From Magnetospirillum aberrantis SpK (GTDB lineage: Bacteria; Pseudomonadota; Alphaproteobacteria; Rhodospirillales; Magnetospirillaceae), in contig NZ_JAAIYP010000042.1 in assembly GCF_011022235.1 (NCBI RefSeq), positions 1 to 64,000 of the forward strand: a stretch of DNA of 64,000 nucleotides, given 5' to 3'. Position 1 is the first letter of the stretch; every line of letters starts with the position of its first letter. Below, piece by piece: positions 15,327-24,652 of this stretch. The position numbers and the translations under genes are program-made. A model generated the notes under the pieces. That model had not been told where the DNA came from. It did no database searches and worked only from the letters and a program-made list of their open reading frames with translations.

Positions 15327-17033
15327 ATGGGGATAGGGGCGAAACTCACGAAACTGGCGGAGGACCCGGTCCTGCGCCGCTGGCTGTGGCTGCGCCTGCT
15401 GCGCCGGGTGCCCAGGGCAGTTCCGTTCACCCCCCATTGTCCGCCGTATTTCCGCCCCCCGGTCAGCGAGAGCGCCAGCCCCTCCGCCTTGGCGAAGCTG
15501 GAAGCAACGGCCCCGCACGGCACGTTGACCCTGCCGGTGCCGGGCGGCGAGGTGACGGTCGAGGCCGGATGCCTGGACCTGTTCGAGCGCGCCTACGACG
15601 ATGGCGAAACCCTGTCGGCGCTGCATCGTTTCGCCTGGTTGCCATTGATGCCCGAGGTGGATCACGGCTGGGTGGAGATGCTGTGGCAGGCATGGTGCGC
15701 CGGCAGCGGCCAACCCGACGACGGCCCCGCCTGGGAGGCCTACACGGCGGCCGAGCGGGTCGCCAACATTCTGGATTTCGCCCGTCGGCGTGGCTTGCCC
15801 GGCGACACCGCGTCCACCCTGCGGACCCTGGCGGCTCACGGCCCGGCCATGGTCGCGCGGCTGGAATATTACGGCGAGCACGGGACGTGCAACCATTTGG
15901 CCAACAACGGCCGCGGCCTGTACCGGCTGGGCCTGAAACTGGGCATGGCCGACACCGCCCGTGCCGGCCTGGACATCCTGATAAAGGAAGCCGAGCGTCT
16001 GTTCCCGCCGTCGGGAGTATTGCGCGAGGCATCGACCCATTATCACCTTCTGTACCTGCGCAATTATGCCGATTGCTGGCTGGCGGCACGCCGCCACAAC
16101 CGTCCCGAAGCCGGCTATCTGGCGGCGTTGGTCCAGCGGCTGTGGGCGGTGGTGCCCCATCTGGTTCTGCCCGGCGGCCTGCCGCTGATCGGTGACATCT
16201 CGCCCGATTCGCCTCCCGACTTCCTAAGCGGCCTGATGCCGGGCGGCGACATGACGCAAGGTTGGACCGGCCTGTTGACCCCGGACGAGCGCGAAACCCT
16301 TGCCCGACTGCGCGACGGAACCGTTCCGGTGGATACCGCCGTGTTGGCGGCCGATGGCTGGTGGCGGGGCGATTTCGGCCGCTGGTCGGCGTTGTGGCAT
16401 GTGGAACCGGCCGGTTGGCGCCTGCCCACCGGCCACGGCCACGAGGACCTGGGGGCGCCCGAAATTCATTTCGACGGGGTGCCACTGTTCATCGATCCCG
16501 GTCGCGGCGCCTATGGCGAAAGCGGCGAGGCGGCGCTTTACGCCTCGGCCGCCGTCCATGGGACGCTTCAGGTGGACGGCCACGCCCCCTATCCCGCCAA
16601 CAAACCCTATTACGACCCGGCCTTTCGGGCCGCCTTCGGGCTGGGTTCGCCATCCGCGCACGCCGACCCGAGCGGTTTCACCCTTCGGCATGCCGGTTTC
16701 TCGCGTCTGCCGGGGGTGGCGGAAATCCAGCGGGAATGGCGTTTCGACGGTGACGCCCTGACCATCAACGACCGTGTCGATGGACGCGGCCGCCATGATG
16801 TGACGCGGCGACTGGTTCTGACCATGGAACCGCGCCGGCTTTCCGCCACCAGCCTTGAGGCCCGGCTCGGGCGCTGGCGGGTGGTGATCGGCTGCGACAC
16901 CGCCCTGACGGCACGCCCCATGCGCCGCTGGTCCGCCTATGGCCAATCTGTCGCAGGATGGGCGGTGGAGGCGGAGCATGCCGTCACGCTGCCTTTCACG
17001 GGAACTCTCACCATCGTCGCCACGGCGGCCTAG
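15327..17033 (+). CDS. Heparinase II/III-like protein (first copy)
   Basis: A 568-residue protein with an alpha-helical toroid half (about 60-330), containing the NHLANNGRG and EASTHYH motifs expected near the active site. A beta-sandwich half follows with GHGHEDLG and DPGRGAYG, then AVHGTLQVDG. Heparinase II/III relatives are polysaccharide lyases, and members are common in exopolysaccharide synthesis loci, where they may trim or edit the polymer in the periplasm. No signal peptide is obvious at the chosen ATG (15327), which is odd for an extracytoplasmic lyase. It starts five bases after the upstream stop. A different, longer copy is at 51937. Confidence 0.8.
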   Translation: MGIGAKLTKLAEDPVLRRWLWLRLLRRVPRAVPFTPHCPPYFRPPVSESASPSALAKLEATAPHGTLTLPVPGGEVTVEAGCLDLFERAYDDGETLSALHRFAWLPLMPEVDHGWVEMLWQAWCAGSGQPDDGPAWEAYTAAERVANILDFARRRGLPGDTASTLRTLAAHGPAMVARLEYYGEHGTCNHLANNGRGLYRLGLKLGMADTARAGLDILIKEAERLFPPSGVLREASTHYHLLYLRNYADCWLAARRHNRPEAGYLAALVQRLWAVVPHLVLPGGLPLIGDISPDSPPDFLSGLMPGGDMTQGWTGLLTPDERETLARLRDGTVPVDTAVLAADGWWRGDFGRWSALWHVEPAGWRLPTGHGHEDLGAPEIHFDGVPLFIDPGRGAYGESGEAALYASAAVHGTLQVDGHAPYPANKPYYDPAFRAAFGLGSPSAHADPSGFTLRHAGFSRLPGVAEIQREWRFDGDALTINDRVDGRGRHDVTRRLVLTMEPRRLSATSLEARLGRWRVVIGCDTALTARPMRRWSAYGQSVAGWAVEAEHAVTLPFTGTLTIVATAA

Positions 17034-17047
17034 GAAGGGGGACCCGA

Positions 17048-18355
17048 ATGGAACTGAAATTCCATAAACTGATGACCCTGGCCCTGGCCGTGGCGACCGC
17101 CGCCCTCATGGTGGCGGCGGCACTGTATCAGAGCACGGATCAGCTCCGCTTCGGCCCCGCCAAGCTGGCGGCCCTGGCCGCGGGCGCCATGGCGCTGGCC
17201 TGGCTGCGGTTCTCCTGGCGCCGGCCACGCTGGATGGAAGTCAACACCCTGGCGGTCATCGTCACCATCGCGGCGTTGCTTTCCTTGGAAATCGGCGTGC
17301 GGGTCCTGCTGGTCAGACTACCGGCCGGGTTTGTCGCCCTGCTGCCGCCCGCCGCCCTGCAAGTGCTGGCCAGCCGTACCGGGCAGTTCTCGACCGCCAC
17401 CATCGAGGGCGAGGGAATCGCCCATCATTACCGCCCCTTCCTCACCTTCCCCGAACAGCCATGGGTCACCATCGACAGGTTCGGCTTCCGCAACGCGGTC
17501 ACCTACCAGCCCGGCCGGCTCGACATGCTGCTGGTGGGGGATTCCATGGTGTTCGCCCGCGACAGCCGCCGCGATCTCGGCGACCATCTCCGCGCCGCCG
17601 GTTTCAGCGTCTATAATGCCGGCATGCCGGGCTCGTCGCTGGTTCACTACGCAAGCAATGTCCGTAAGCTGAAAAATGCCGGCTACCGTTTCGACACGGT
17701 GGTGATCGGCGTGTGCATGGACAACGACTTCGAGGACACGCTGGCGGCAACCGAGGCGATGCAACGGGGCGACGACTGGACCCGCCTGCTGGGCGGCACG
17801 AAAGAAATCGAGAACCCGTGGTTTCCTTGGGCCCCGGTCCTGGTGAAGAACGCGGTCCTGTACCTCAAGGACCGTTTTCTCGACCACCCGGAACTGCACG
17901 CGGACGAGCAGATCGCGATCCGCACCCCCTGGGGCGAGCACTTCGTGGATATGCGTTTCACCGCACCGGACCACTATCCGCCGGAAAGCGCGGGGTGGAA
18001 GTCTTTCCAGAGCGCGTTCGCCGACTTGGTGGCGGCAGCGCACGAGGCCGGCGCCGGCAAAATAGTGGTGACCATCTACCCCGAGGGACTGGTGCTTTTC
18101 GAAAAGCTGGCCGCCGACCATCAGGACGCCGTCGCCCAAGCCGCCGCCTACAACCGGGACCTGAGCGCCCGGATCGCCCGATTGGCGGCGGACAACGGAG
18201 CGACCGTCCTGGACCTGTCCGAAGACCTGTCCGCCATGGTTGCGTCGGGACAACGGGGCGTGACCACCGAGGCGGGTCTCGACTATCACCTGTCCGATCA
18301 TGGCGTCGATGCGGTCCTCGACCGTCTTCGCCCCCTTCTCCAACGCGGGAACTGA
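17048..18355 (+). CDS. Membrane-anchored SGNH-hydrolase-like protein
   Basis: A 435-residue protein with about three N-terminal membrane segments (roughly residues 10-30, 38-55 and 75-95) followed by an SGNH/GDSL-type domain. The GDS nucleophile motif is at 164-166, NDFED lies in the middle, and a C-terminal DYHLSDHG (412-419) supplies Asp/His candidates. It probably acts at the periplasmic face as an O-acetyltransferase or esterase on glycan. It has no adjacent MBOAT gene, unlike the SGNH-like genes at 8100 and 51011, though it might use the MBOAT at 9074. The gene is followed five bases later by an asparagine synthetase gene. Confidence 0.65.
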   Translation: MELKFHKLMTLALAVATAALMVAAALYQSTDQLRFGPAKLAALAAGAMALAWLRFSWRRPRWMEVNTLAVIVTIAALLSLEIGVRVLLVRLPAGFVALLPPAALQVLASRTGQFSTATIEGEGIAHHYRPFLTFPEQPWVTIDRFGFRNAVTYQPGRLDMLLVGDSMVFARDSRRDLGDHLRAAGFSVYNAGMPGSSLVHYASNVRKLKNAGYRFDTVVIGVCMDNDFEDTLAATEAMQRGDDWTRLLGGTKEIENPWFPWAPVLVKNAVLYLKDRFLDHPELHADEQIAIRTPWGEHFVDMRFTAPDHYPPESAGWKSFQSAFADLVAAAHEAGAGKIVVTIYPEGLVLFEKLAADHQDAVAQAAAYNRDLSARIARLAADNGATVLDLSEDLSAMVASGQRGVTTEAGLDYHLSDHGVDAVLDRLRPLLQRGN

Positions 18356-18360
18356 CACCC

Positions 18361-20253
18361 ATGTGCGGTCTGGCCGGTCTTTTCCTTCCCGATGGCGCGC
18401 CGCTGGCCGAACCTCGCCTGGAACGCATGCTGGGGATCATGCGCCATCGTGGTCCCGACGGCACCGGCACCCATGTCACCCCCGACCGCCGTTTCATGGG
18501 CGGCTTCGCCCGGCTGGCCATCATCGACATCGCCACCGGCGGACAGCCGCTGGTCGAAGGCGACGGCCGTGCCGTCTTCCTGGGCAACGGCGAGGTCTAC
18601 AATTACCGCGAATTGCGCGCCGGCCTGGAAACACGCGGCCACGTCTTCGCCACCAACGGCGACATGGAACCCGCCTTCCGCCTGTGGCGCGAAAAGGGCG
18701 AAGACTTCGTGCATGATCTGAACGGCATGTATGGCATCGCCGTTTATGATCGCGATCATCATTCCCTGTTGCTGGTGCGCGACCGTCTGGGCGTCAAGCC
18801 GCTCTATTGGACGCGGTTGCAAGGCGGCGGCATCCTGTTCGCCTCCGAGATCAAGGCGCTATTCGCGTCCGGCCTGGTCCGGCCCGAGGTGGACGAGACG
18901 GCGGTGGCCGCCTGGATGGGCCACGGCTATGTTCCCGCCCCCGCCACCTTGTGGCGGGGGGTGTCGAAACTGCCCCAGGGTTGTCTGTTGCGCGCCGGGC
19001 GCGACGGTTCGGTGACGGTGGAAAACTATTGGCGGCCAACGGCGGCGGCCGACGTTCCCGCCGGCCACGACGCCGTGGTCGCCCACCTGACCGCCTTGCT
19101 GGAGGATTCCGTCCGGCTGCAATTGCGCAGCGACGTGCCGCTGGCGGCGTTGCTGTCGGGTGGCATCGATTCCGGTCTGCTGGTCGCCCTGGCCGCCCGC
19201 AACCTGGATCGGCCGCTCAAGACCTTCACCGTCCGCTTCGCCGGAGCGCGGGTGGACGAGACCCCGCTGGCCGAGGCGGTGGCACGGCAATGGGGCACCG
19301 ACCACACCACCTTCGACCTGGACATGGGCGAGGCGGCCCGTCACCTGCCGGGACTGGCGTGGTATTGCGACGAACCCTTGGCTGACGCCAGCGTCCTGCC
19401 CAATTTCCTGATCGACCAGCTACTGGCGCGCGAGACCCGTGTGGTGTTGAACGGCACCGGCGGCGACGAATTGTTCGCCGGTTACGGCCGCTATTTCCGC
19501 CTGCCGGTGGAACAGCGTTACCTTCGTGTGCCGCGCGCCCTGCGCCGGGGCATGGCCGAACCGTTGGCCGGGTTGGCCGACCCCATGCTGGCGTGGCAGT
19601 TGCGGCGTGCGGAAAAGTTCGACACCGACCCCGGTGCCTACCTGCACGACCACAGCAGCCAGTTCCCGCCGCCGATCCGCCAGTTGCTGGAGTGCCGGCT
19701 GTCCCAGACCGAGCCCGCCCAGCGCGGCTATTTCCAGGCCTGGCACGGCGAGCGGCAAGCGGGAATCCTTGCCGCCGACATTGGAACCTATTTGCCCGAG
19801 GATCTGCTGACCCTGTTGGACCGCACCACCATGGCGGTCAGCGTCGAAGGGCGGGTTCCCTTCCTCGACCATCGTCTGGTCGAAGCCGCCCTGGCGGTGC
19901 CCGAGACGACCCGTACGCCGGGCGGACGGCAAAAGGCGCTGGAACGGGCCATGGCGGCACCGTTCCTGCCGCCGGAAGTCCTGAACGCGCCCAAGCAAGG
20001 CTTCGCCTCACCGGTGCCGGCCTGGTTCGCCGCCGGCCTGGGAGCCGATGCCCGCGCCTTGCTGACCAGTCCCCGCGCCCTGGCCCGCGGCTGGTGGTCC
20101 AAGGCCGGCGTCGAACGTCTCTTGGCCCGGCCCGACCGCCACGCCTTTCGCCTGTATGCCCTGATGATGCTGGAGATGACCATCCGCGCCCATGCCGAAC
20201 TGACGCTGGACGCGCCGCCAACTTGCAGCATCCGCGAGCTGGCCGATGGTTGA
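18361..20253 (+). CDS. Asparagine synthase (glutamine-hydrolysing)-like protein, copy 1
   Basis: A 630-residue protein with an N-terminal class II glutaminase domain, whose nucleophile is Cys2 after Met removal (MCGLAG), and NGEVYNYRE. A C-terminal ATP-pyrophosphatase domain has the SGGIDS motif at about 266-271. AsnB-type enzymes use glutamine ammonia and ATP to amidate a carboxylate. Paralogues in polysaccharide loci, such as the WbpS type, are thought to amidate sugar acids rather than aspartate. It is the first of three paralogues within 13.5 kb interspersed with glycosyltransferases. The 3' end overlaps the next gene by eight bases. Confidence 0.88.
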   Translation: MCGLAGLFLPDGAPLAEPRLERMLGIMRHRGPDGTGTHVTPDRRFMGGFARLAIIDIATGGQPLVEGDGRAVFLGNGEVYNYRELRAGLETRGHVFATNGDMEPAFRLWREKGEDFVHDLNGMYGIAVYDRDHHSLLLVRDRLGVKPLYWTRLQGGGILFASEIKALFASGLVRPEVDETAVAAWMGHGYVPAPATLWRGVSKLPQGCLLRAGRDGSVTVENYWRPTAAADVPAGHDAVVAHLTALLEDSVRLQLRSDVPLAALLSGGIDSGLLVALAARNLDRPLKTFTVRFAGARVDETPLAEAVARQWGTDHTTFDLDMGEAARHLPGLAWYCDEPLADASVLPNFLIDQLLARETRVVLNGTGGDELFAGYGRYFRLPVEQRYLRVPRALRRGMAEPLAGLADPMLAWQLRRAEKFDTDPGAYLHDHSSQFPPPIRQLLECRLSQTEPAQRGYFQAWHGERQAGILAADIGTYLPEDLLTLLDRTTMAVSVEGRVPFLDHRLVEAALAVPETTRTPGGRQKALERAMAAPFLPPEVLNAPKQGFASPVPAWFAAGLGADARALLTSPRALARGWWSKAGVERLLARPDRHAFRLYALMMLEMTIRAHAELTLDAPPTCSIRELADG

Positions 20254-21235
20254 ACCCCGCCCCCTGCCGCCCGGCTTCGCCGATGTGAGCGTGGTCATGC
20301 CGGCCTACAACGTGGCCGGCACCATCGGCCGCGCCCTGACCTCCATCGCCGCCCAGACCCTGCGCCCGCGCGAGGTCCTGGTGGTGGACGACGGCTCGAT
20401 CGACGACACCTTGGCGGCGGTGGCGGCCATGGCCGGACACATGAACGGCGTCACCCTGCGGCTGTTCCGGCAACCCAATTTGGGGGCCGGCGCCGCCCGC
20501 AACCGTGCCTTGGCGGCGGCGGCCGGTGAATGGATCGCGTTCCTGGATTCCGACGACGAATGGTTGCCGGCCAAGCTGGAACGCAGCGTCGAAGTGACCA
20601 AAGGCGCCGGATTGGTCATGACGTCGCACAATCTGTGGGGCGTCGCCCCGGACGGAACCCAACATTTCATCGACAGCCAGGCGCGTTATCTGGCCAATCC
20701 CGATGATCCCTTTCGGACACTGTTCCTGCGCGGGTTCATTTCCAGTTCCACCGTGCTGGTCCGTCGCGACGCGGTGCTGGCGGCCGGGGGATTCGATCCC
20801 GCCTTGCGCTCGGCCCAGGATTACGAATTGTGGCTGGCCATCCTGGCCAAAGCCGGCTGCCGTTTCCTGACCTTCGGCGACCCGCTCTTGCGCTACACCC
20901 TGGCCGAGGACGGCATCACCAGCCGGATAGGCCGCAAATACCAATGCAGTCTGGCCATCCTGTGGCGCCACATGGGAACCCTGCGGCGCCTGCCCGGTCC
21001 GGTGTTGCGGCCGCTTTTGCTGCGCCTGTTGATCGTCCATGTCGAGGCGGTGCGCGGCCATCTGGGACGCGGCGAGCGCGGCGCCGCCCTGCGGGTCGCG
21101 GCACAGCTTCCCTGGCGCTGTCTGGAGTCCCTGGTCCGCCTGCCGTTCGCGACTGGAGACAGACCGGATTTTCTTGCCCTATCCGATGGCTTGGGTGAAG
21201 AAGTGACACTCGGCCACCACACGGACGCGACATGA
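20246..21235 (+). CDS. Family 2 glycosyltransferase
   Basis: A 329-residue GT-A glycosyltransferase with SVVMPAYNVAGTI at the start, VVDDGSIDDT for nucleotide binding, a DxD-like FLDSDDEW and an SAQDYELW acceptor-side motif. It adds a sugar from a nucleotide donor on the cytoplasmic side. A C-terminal tail of about 90 residues is helical and basic, possibly membrane-associated. It overlaps the asparagine synthetase by eight bases and the next gene by four (ATGA), so it belongs to the long co-translated run. Donor and acceptor are unknown. Confidence 0.85.
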   Translation: MVEPRPLPPGFADVSVVMPAYNVAGTIGRALTSIAAQTLRPREVLVVDDGSIDDTLAAVAAMAGHMNGVTLRLFRQPNLGAGAARNRALAAAAGEWIAFLDSDDEWLPAKLERSVEVTKGAGLVMTSHNLWGVAPDGTQHFIDSQARYLANPDDPFRTLFLRGFISSSTVLVRRDAVLAAGGFDPALRSAQDYELWLAILAKAGCRFLTFGDPLLRYTLAEDGITSRIGRKYQCSLAILWRHMGTLRRLPGPVLRPLLLRLLIVHVEAVRGHLGRGERGAALRVAAQLPWRCLESLVRLPFATGDRPDFLALSDGLGEEVTLGHHTDAT

Positions 21236-22383
21236 ACAGACGCCCCCCACCCGACGCCCCGGTGCGGGTCATCATCAACGGCCTGCACGCCAAATCCGGC
21301 GGCGGCGTCACCTATCTGCGCAACCTGCTGCCCCATTTGGCCGCCGACAAACGGCTGGAGCTGCATCTGTTCCTGCATCGCGAGCAATACAAGCTGTTCG
21401 GCGAAGCGCCGGACGGCATCCGGCTGCACCTTCTCGAATTCCGCCAGGGTTTCCTGCGCCTGCTTTTCTGGGAACAGTGCGCCTTGCCCCTGCTCGCCGC
21501 CGAAATGGGCGCCGAGGTCACGTTCTCGCCGGCCAATTACGGCCCCCTGCTTGCCCCGGCACCGGTCATCTTGCTGCGCAACTCGCTGGCGGTGGTGCAA
21601 CGCGAGTATCGTCTGAAGAAACGTCTTTATTGGGTCGGCCTTGCCGCCGCCACCGCCGCGTCGCTTTTGTTCGCGCGCCGGGCCATCGCCGTTTCAGACT
21701 ATGCTCGCCGAACCCTGAATTTCGGCCTGACGAAACTGTTCGCGAACAAGATCGAGGTGATCCATCACGGCGTGAACGAGGATTTCCGCGTGGCCTCGGC
21801 CAACCATGACCGGGAGCCCGCCACCTTGCTGGCCGTTTCGGACATCTACGTCCAAAAGAACCTGCACACCCTGATCAAGGCGCTTGGTCAACTGCGGCAA
21901 GAGGGGGGCACCCTGCGGCTGGTCGTCGCCGGCCATACCGTCGACCGCGAGTACCATCAACAGCTGACCGACCTGATCGCCGAATTCCATCTTGGCGACA
22001 GCGTGGAATTCCTGGGCGGCGTCTCGCCCGAACGGCTGGCCGAGCTGTACCGCCAGTGCACGGTCTTCGTCTTTCCCTCGACCGTGGAAACCTTCGGCAA
22101 CCCGCTGGTGGAGGCCATGGCCTCGGCGGCGCCCATCGCCTGTTCGCGCAGCGCGGCCATGCCGGAAATCGTCGGCGACGCCGCCGAATATTTCGAACCG
22201 CTGGATATCGCGGACATGGCCCGGGCCATCCGGCATCTGGTTGAGAACCCCGGACGGCGCGACGAATTGGCCCAACTGGGGCAGGCCCGTGCCGCCAAAT
22301 ATTCCTGGGCGACCACCGCCCGACACACCGCCCAGGTGCTGTTTCGGGCGGCACGGGGCGACAGCGGCGCATGCGCACCCTGA
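21232..22383 (+). CDS. Family 4-type glycosyltransferase
   Basis: A 383-residue GT-B glycosyltransferase. The N-terminal acceptor half has a Gly-rich GLHAKSGGGVTYLRN loop, and the C-terminal donor half has the retaining-enzyme Glu-x7-Glu motif ETFGNPLVE followed by a glycine- and alanine-rich region. It resembles mannosyl/rhamnosyltransferases of polysaccharide loci, and its N-terminus is similar in layout to the protein at 25706. It overlaps its neighbours at both ends (ATGA upstream, 13 bases downstream). Confidence 0.85.
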   Translation: MNRRPPPDAPVRVIINGLHAKSGGGVTYLRNLLPHLAADKRLELHLFLHREQYKLFGEAPDGIRLHLLEFRQGFLRLLFWEQCALPLLAAEMGAEVTFSPANYGPLLAPAPVILLRNSLAVVQREYRLKKRLYWVGLAAATAASLLFARRAIAVSDYARRTLNFGLTKLFANKIEVIHHGVNEDFRVASANHDREPATLLAVSDIYVQKNLHTLIKALGQLRQEGGTLRLVVAGHTVDREYHQQLTDLIAEFHLGDSVEFLGGVSPERLAELYRQCTVFVFPSTVETFGNPLVEAMASAAPIACSRSAAMPEIVGDAAEYFEPLDIADMARAIRHLVENPGRRDELAQLGQARAAKYSWATTARHTAQVLFRAARGDSGACAP

Positions 22384-23561
22384 TCCTGACCTTGCCGCCT
22401 TTCCAAGGCGGCGTGCCGGCCAAGACCCGCATCCTGGCCAACGAACTGCGCGACCGCGGCCATGATGTCACGGTGGCGTGGTACGCGCCGTTGTCCAGCC
22501 ATGGTTTCCTGGACGCGCCCCTGTGGCGGATCGCCACCGGCGCCCGCCCCCACAGCGAAACCGGCCGCTGTTTCGACGACACCTTCCGTTCGGTCGCGGT
22601 TGGCTGTTGGTTGCCGGAGTTGGAGTTCACCTATTATCTACCGTCGTCGCGTTGGCGGCAGTTGATCGCCAGCCATGACCGCCATGTGGCGGTCGGCGGC
22701 ACCACCTTGGTTTCCTATCCCTTGCTGAAAGCGGGTGTCCGCCATCTGGTGTGGTGCGCCTGCGACATGCTGGGCGACCGTCTGGCCCGGCGCCAAGCCA
22801 TGCCCCTGGCCCGACGTCTGTTCGACCGTGCGGTGGTGGGATCTGTCCAGGCCGCCATGGAACACCGGATTTTGGCCGGTCCCGCCCGCATCGCCACGGT
22901 CGCCAACCATGGCCGTCGCATGTTGCTGGCGCTTGGAGGCGACCCTGGCCGGATCGGTCTGATGCCGATCCCCACCGACCCGCACCGTTTCCAGCCCCCG
23001 ACGCAACCGGCCGAGGCAGGAACCATCGGCTTCGCCGGCCGTCCCAACGACCCGCGCAAGAACGTGCCCTTGCTGGTCCGCGCCGTAGCCCTGGCCCGCC
23101 GCCAAGATCCCCACCTCAGGCTGCGTCTGACCGGAACCCCGGATGCTGCCCTGACAGCGGCGGTGACGGCGGCAGGCGGCGGCGATTGGGTCGAGTTCAC
23201 CGGCGAACTGGACCACCACGACCTGCCGGCCTTCTATGGCTCGCTGGACGTGTTCGCCATCCCCTCCAGCCAGGAAGGATTCGGCATCGTCGGCATCGAG
23301 GCCATGGCCTGCGGCGTCCCGGTGGTGTCCACCCGCTGCGGCGGACCCGAGGATTATGTGCAAGACGGCGTCACCGGAATCCTGGTGGACGACAATTCGG
23401 AAGCCATGGCCCAGGCGTTGCTGGAACTGACGGCGGATCGCGACCGCCGCGCCGCGCTGGCCGCCGAGGCCCGCCATCTGGCCGCCGGACGCTATGCCCC
23501 GGAGGGATTCCGCCACGCCCTTGCGGAACATTGGCACGCGGTCTGGGGGGAAACGCCATGA
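22371..23561 (+). CDS. Family 4-type glycosyltransferase
   Basis: A 396-residue GT-B enzyme. The N-terminal acceptor half starts with LILTLPPFQGGVPAKTR. The donor half begins near residue 220 with FAGRPNDPRKN, and the Glu-x7-Glu motif is EGFGIVGIE, followed by MACGVPVVSTRCGGPEDYV. A retaining sugar transferase of the capsule/O-antigen type is likely. It starts within the previous gene and its stop overlaps the next start as ATGA. Confidence 0.85.
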   Translation: MRTLILTLPPFQGGVPAKTRILANELRDRGHDVTVAWYAPLSSHGFLDAPLWRIATGARPHSETGRCFDDTFRSVAVGCWLPELEFTYYLPSSRWRQLIASHDRHVAVGGTTLVSYPLLKAGVRHLVWCACDMLGDRLARRQAMPLARRLFDRAVVGSVQAAMEHRILAGPARIATVANHGRRMLLALGGDPGRIGLMPIPTDPHRFQPPTQPAEAGTIGFAGRPNDPRKNVPLLVRAVALARRQDPHLRLRLTGTPDAALTAAVTAAGGGDWVEFTGELDHHDLPAFYGSLDVFAIPSSQEGFGIVGIEAMACGVPVVSTRCGGPEDYVQDGVTGILVDDNSEAMAQALLELTADRDRRAALAAEARHLAAGRYAPEGFRHALAEHWHAVWGETP

Positions 23562-24652
23562 CCCGACTGCTGTATCTGGTCAGCCACCCCATCCAATACC
23601 AGGCGCCGTTGCTACGCCGGCTGGCCCGGGAACCCGATTTCGTCCTGCGCGTCGGGTTCCAGCGCACCAACACCGAACAGGGCTATTTCGACGACGGTTT
23701 CCGTACCAGCGTGCGCTGGGACGTGCCGTTGCGCGACGGCTACGACAACGCCGAGATCCCGCTTTCCGGGCTAGCGGCGGAGATCACCGCCGCCGACGTG
23801 GTGTGGCTGCATGGCTGGCAAGGAACCTGGATGCGCCGCGCCCTGGGCCTGGCCCGGCGTTTGGGCAAACCGGTGCTGATGCGCGCCGAGAACTGGGACG
23901 GCGCCATGCCCGACGGATACGGGTTGCGCGGCGTCGTCAAGCGACTGTATCTGCGCCACCTGTTCGCCCATGTCGCCGCCTTCCTGGCCATCGGCAGCGC
24001 CAACCGCGCCTATTACCGCCGCCTGGGCATCGCCGACACCCGCATTTTCACCGTCCCCTATGCCGTGGACAACGCCTATTTCGCCCAAGGGGCCGCCGCC
24101 GCCGACCGCGCCACACTCAGGGCCGAACTGGGATTGCCCGCGACCGGTCAGGTGGTTTTGTTCGCCGGCAAGTTCCAGCCGCGCAAACATCCCGAATTGC
24201 TTTTGGACGCATGGCGTCGTCTGCCCGACCCGCGCCCGGCCCTGTTGATGGTCGGCGACGGCGAAATGCGGGAGCAATTGCGGGCCGACGCCCCCGCCGG
24301 CGTGGTGTTCACCGGCTTTCGCAACCAAAGCCAATTGCCGGCCCTTTATGCCCTGGCCGACGTGTTCGTCCTGCCGTCCGAGCGCGAGCCGTGGGGACTG
24401 GCGGTCAACGAAGCCATGGCGTCGGGCACCCCGGTCGTCGTCAGCGACCAGGTGGGCGCCGCCTTCGATCTGGTGGACGAAAATTGCGGCGCGGTGGTCC
24501 CCGCCAACCAGGCCGACGCCTTGGCCGACGCCCTGAAAAGGGTATTGGCCGACGCCGACGCCTTGGGAGCCGCCGCCGCCGCCCGCGTCGCCCGCTGGGA
24601 CTTCGAGGCCGACGTCGCCGGCATCCAGGAGGCCGTGCGCCATGTCCGCTGA
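23558..24652 (+). CDS. Family 4-type glycosyltransferase
   Basis: A 364-residue GT-B enzyme. The N-terminus has SHPIQYQAPLLRRLA, typical of a subgroup of glycan-locus transferases. The donor half has FAGKFQPRKHPELLL and EPWGLAVNEAMASGTPVVV (Glu-x7-Glu). AENWDG in the acceptor half is also typical of this subgroup. It overlaps the preceding gene by four bases and the following one by eleven. Specificity is unknown. Confidence 0.85.
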   Translation: MTRLLYLVSHPIQYQAPLLRRLAREPDFVLRVGFQRTNTEQGYFDDGFRTSVRWDVPLRDGYDNAEIPLSGLAAEITAADVVWLHGWQGTWMRRALGLARRLGKPVLMRAENWDGAMPDGYGLRGVVKRLYLRHLFAHVAAFLAIGSANRAYYRRLGIADTRIFTVPYAVDNAYFAQGAAAADRATLRAELGLPATGQVVLFAGKFQPRKHPELLLDAWRRLPDPRPALLMVGDGEMREQLRADAPAGVVFTGFRNQSQLPALYALADVFVLPSEREPWGLAVNEAMASGTPVVVSDQVGAAFDLVDENCGAVVPANQADALADALKRVLADADALGAAAAARVARWDFEADVAGIQEAVRHVR

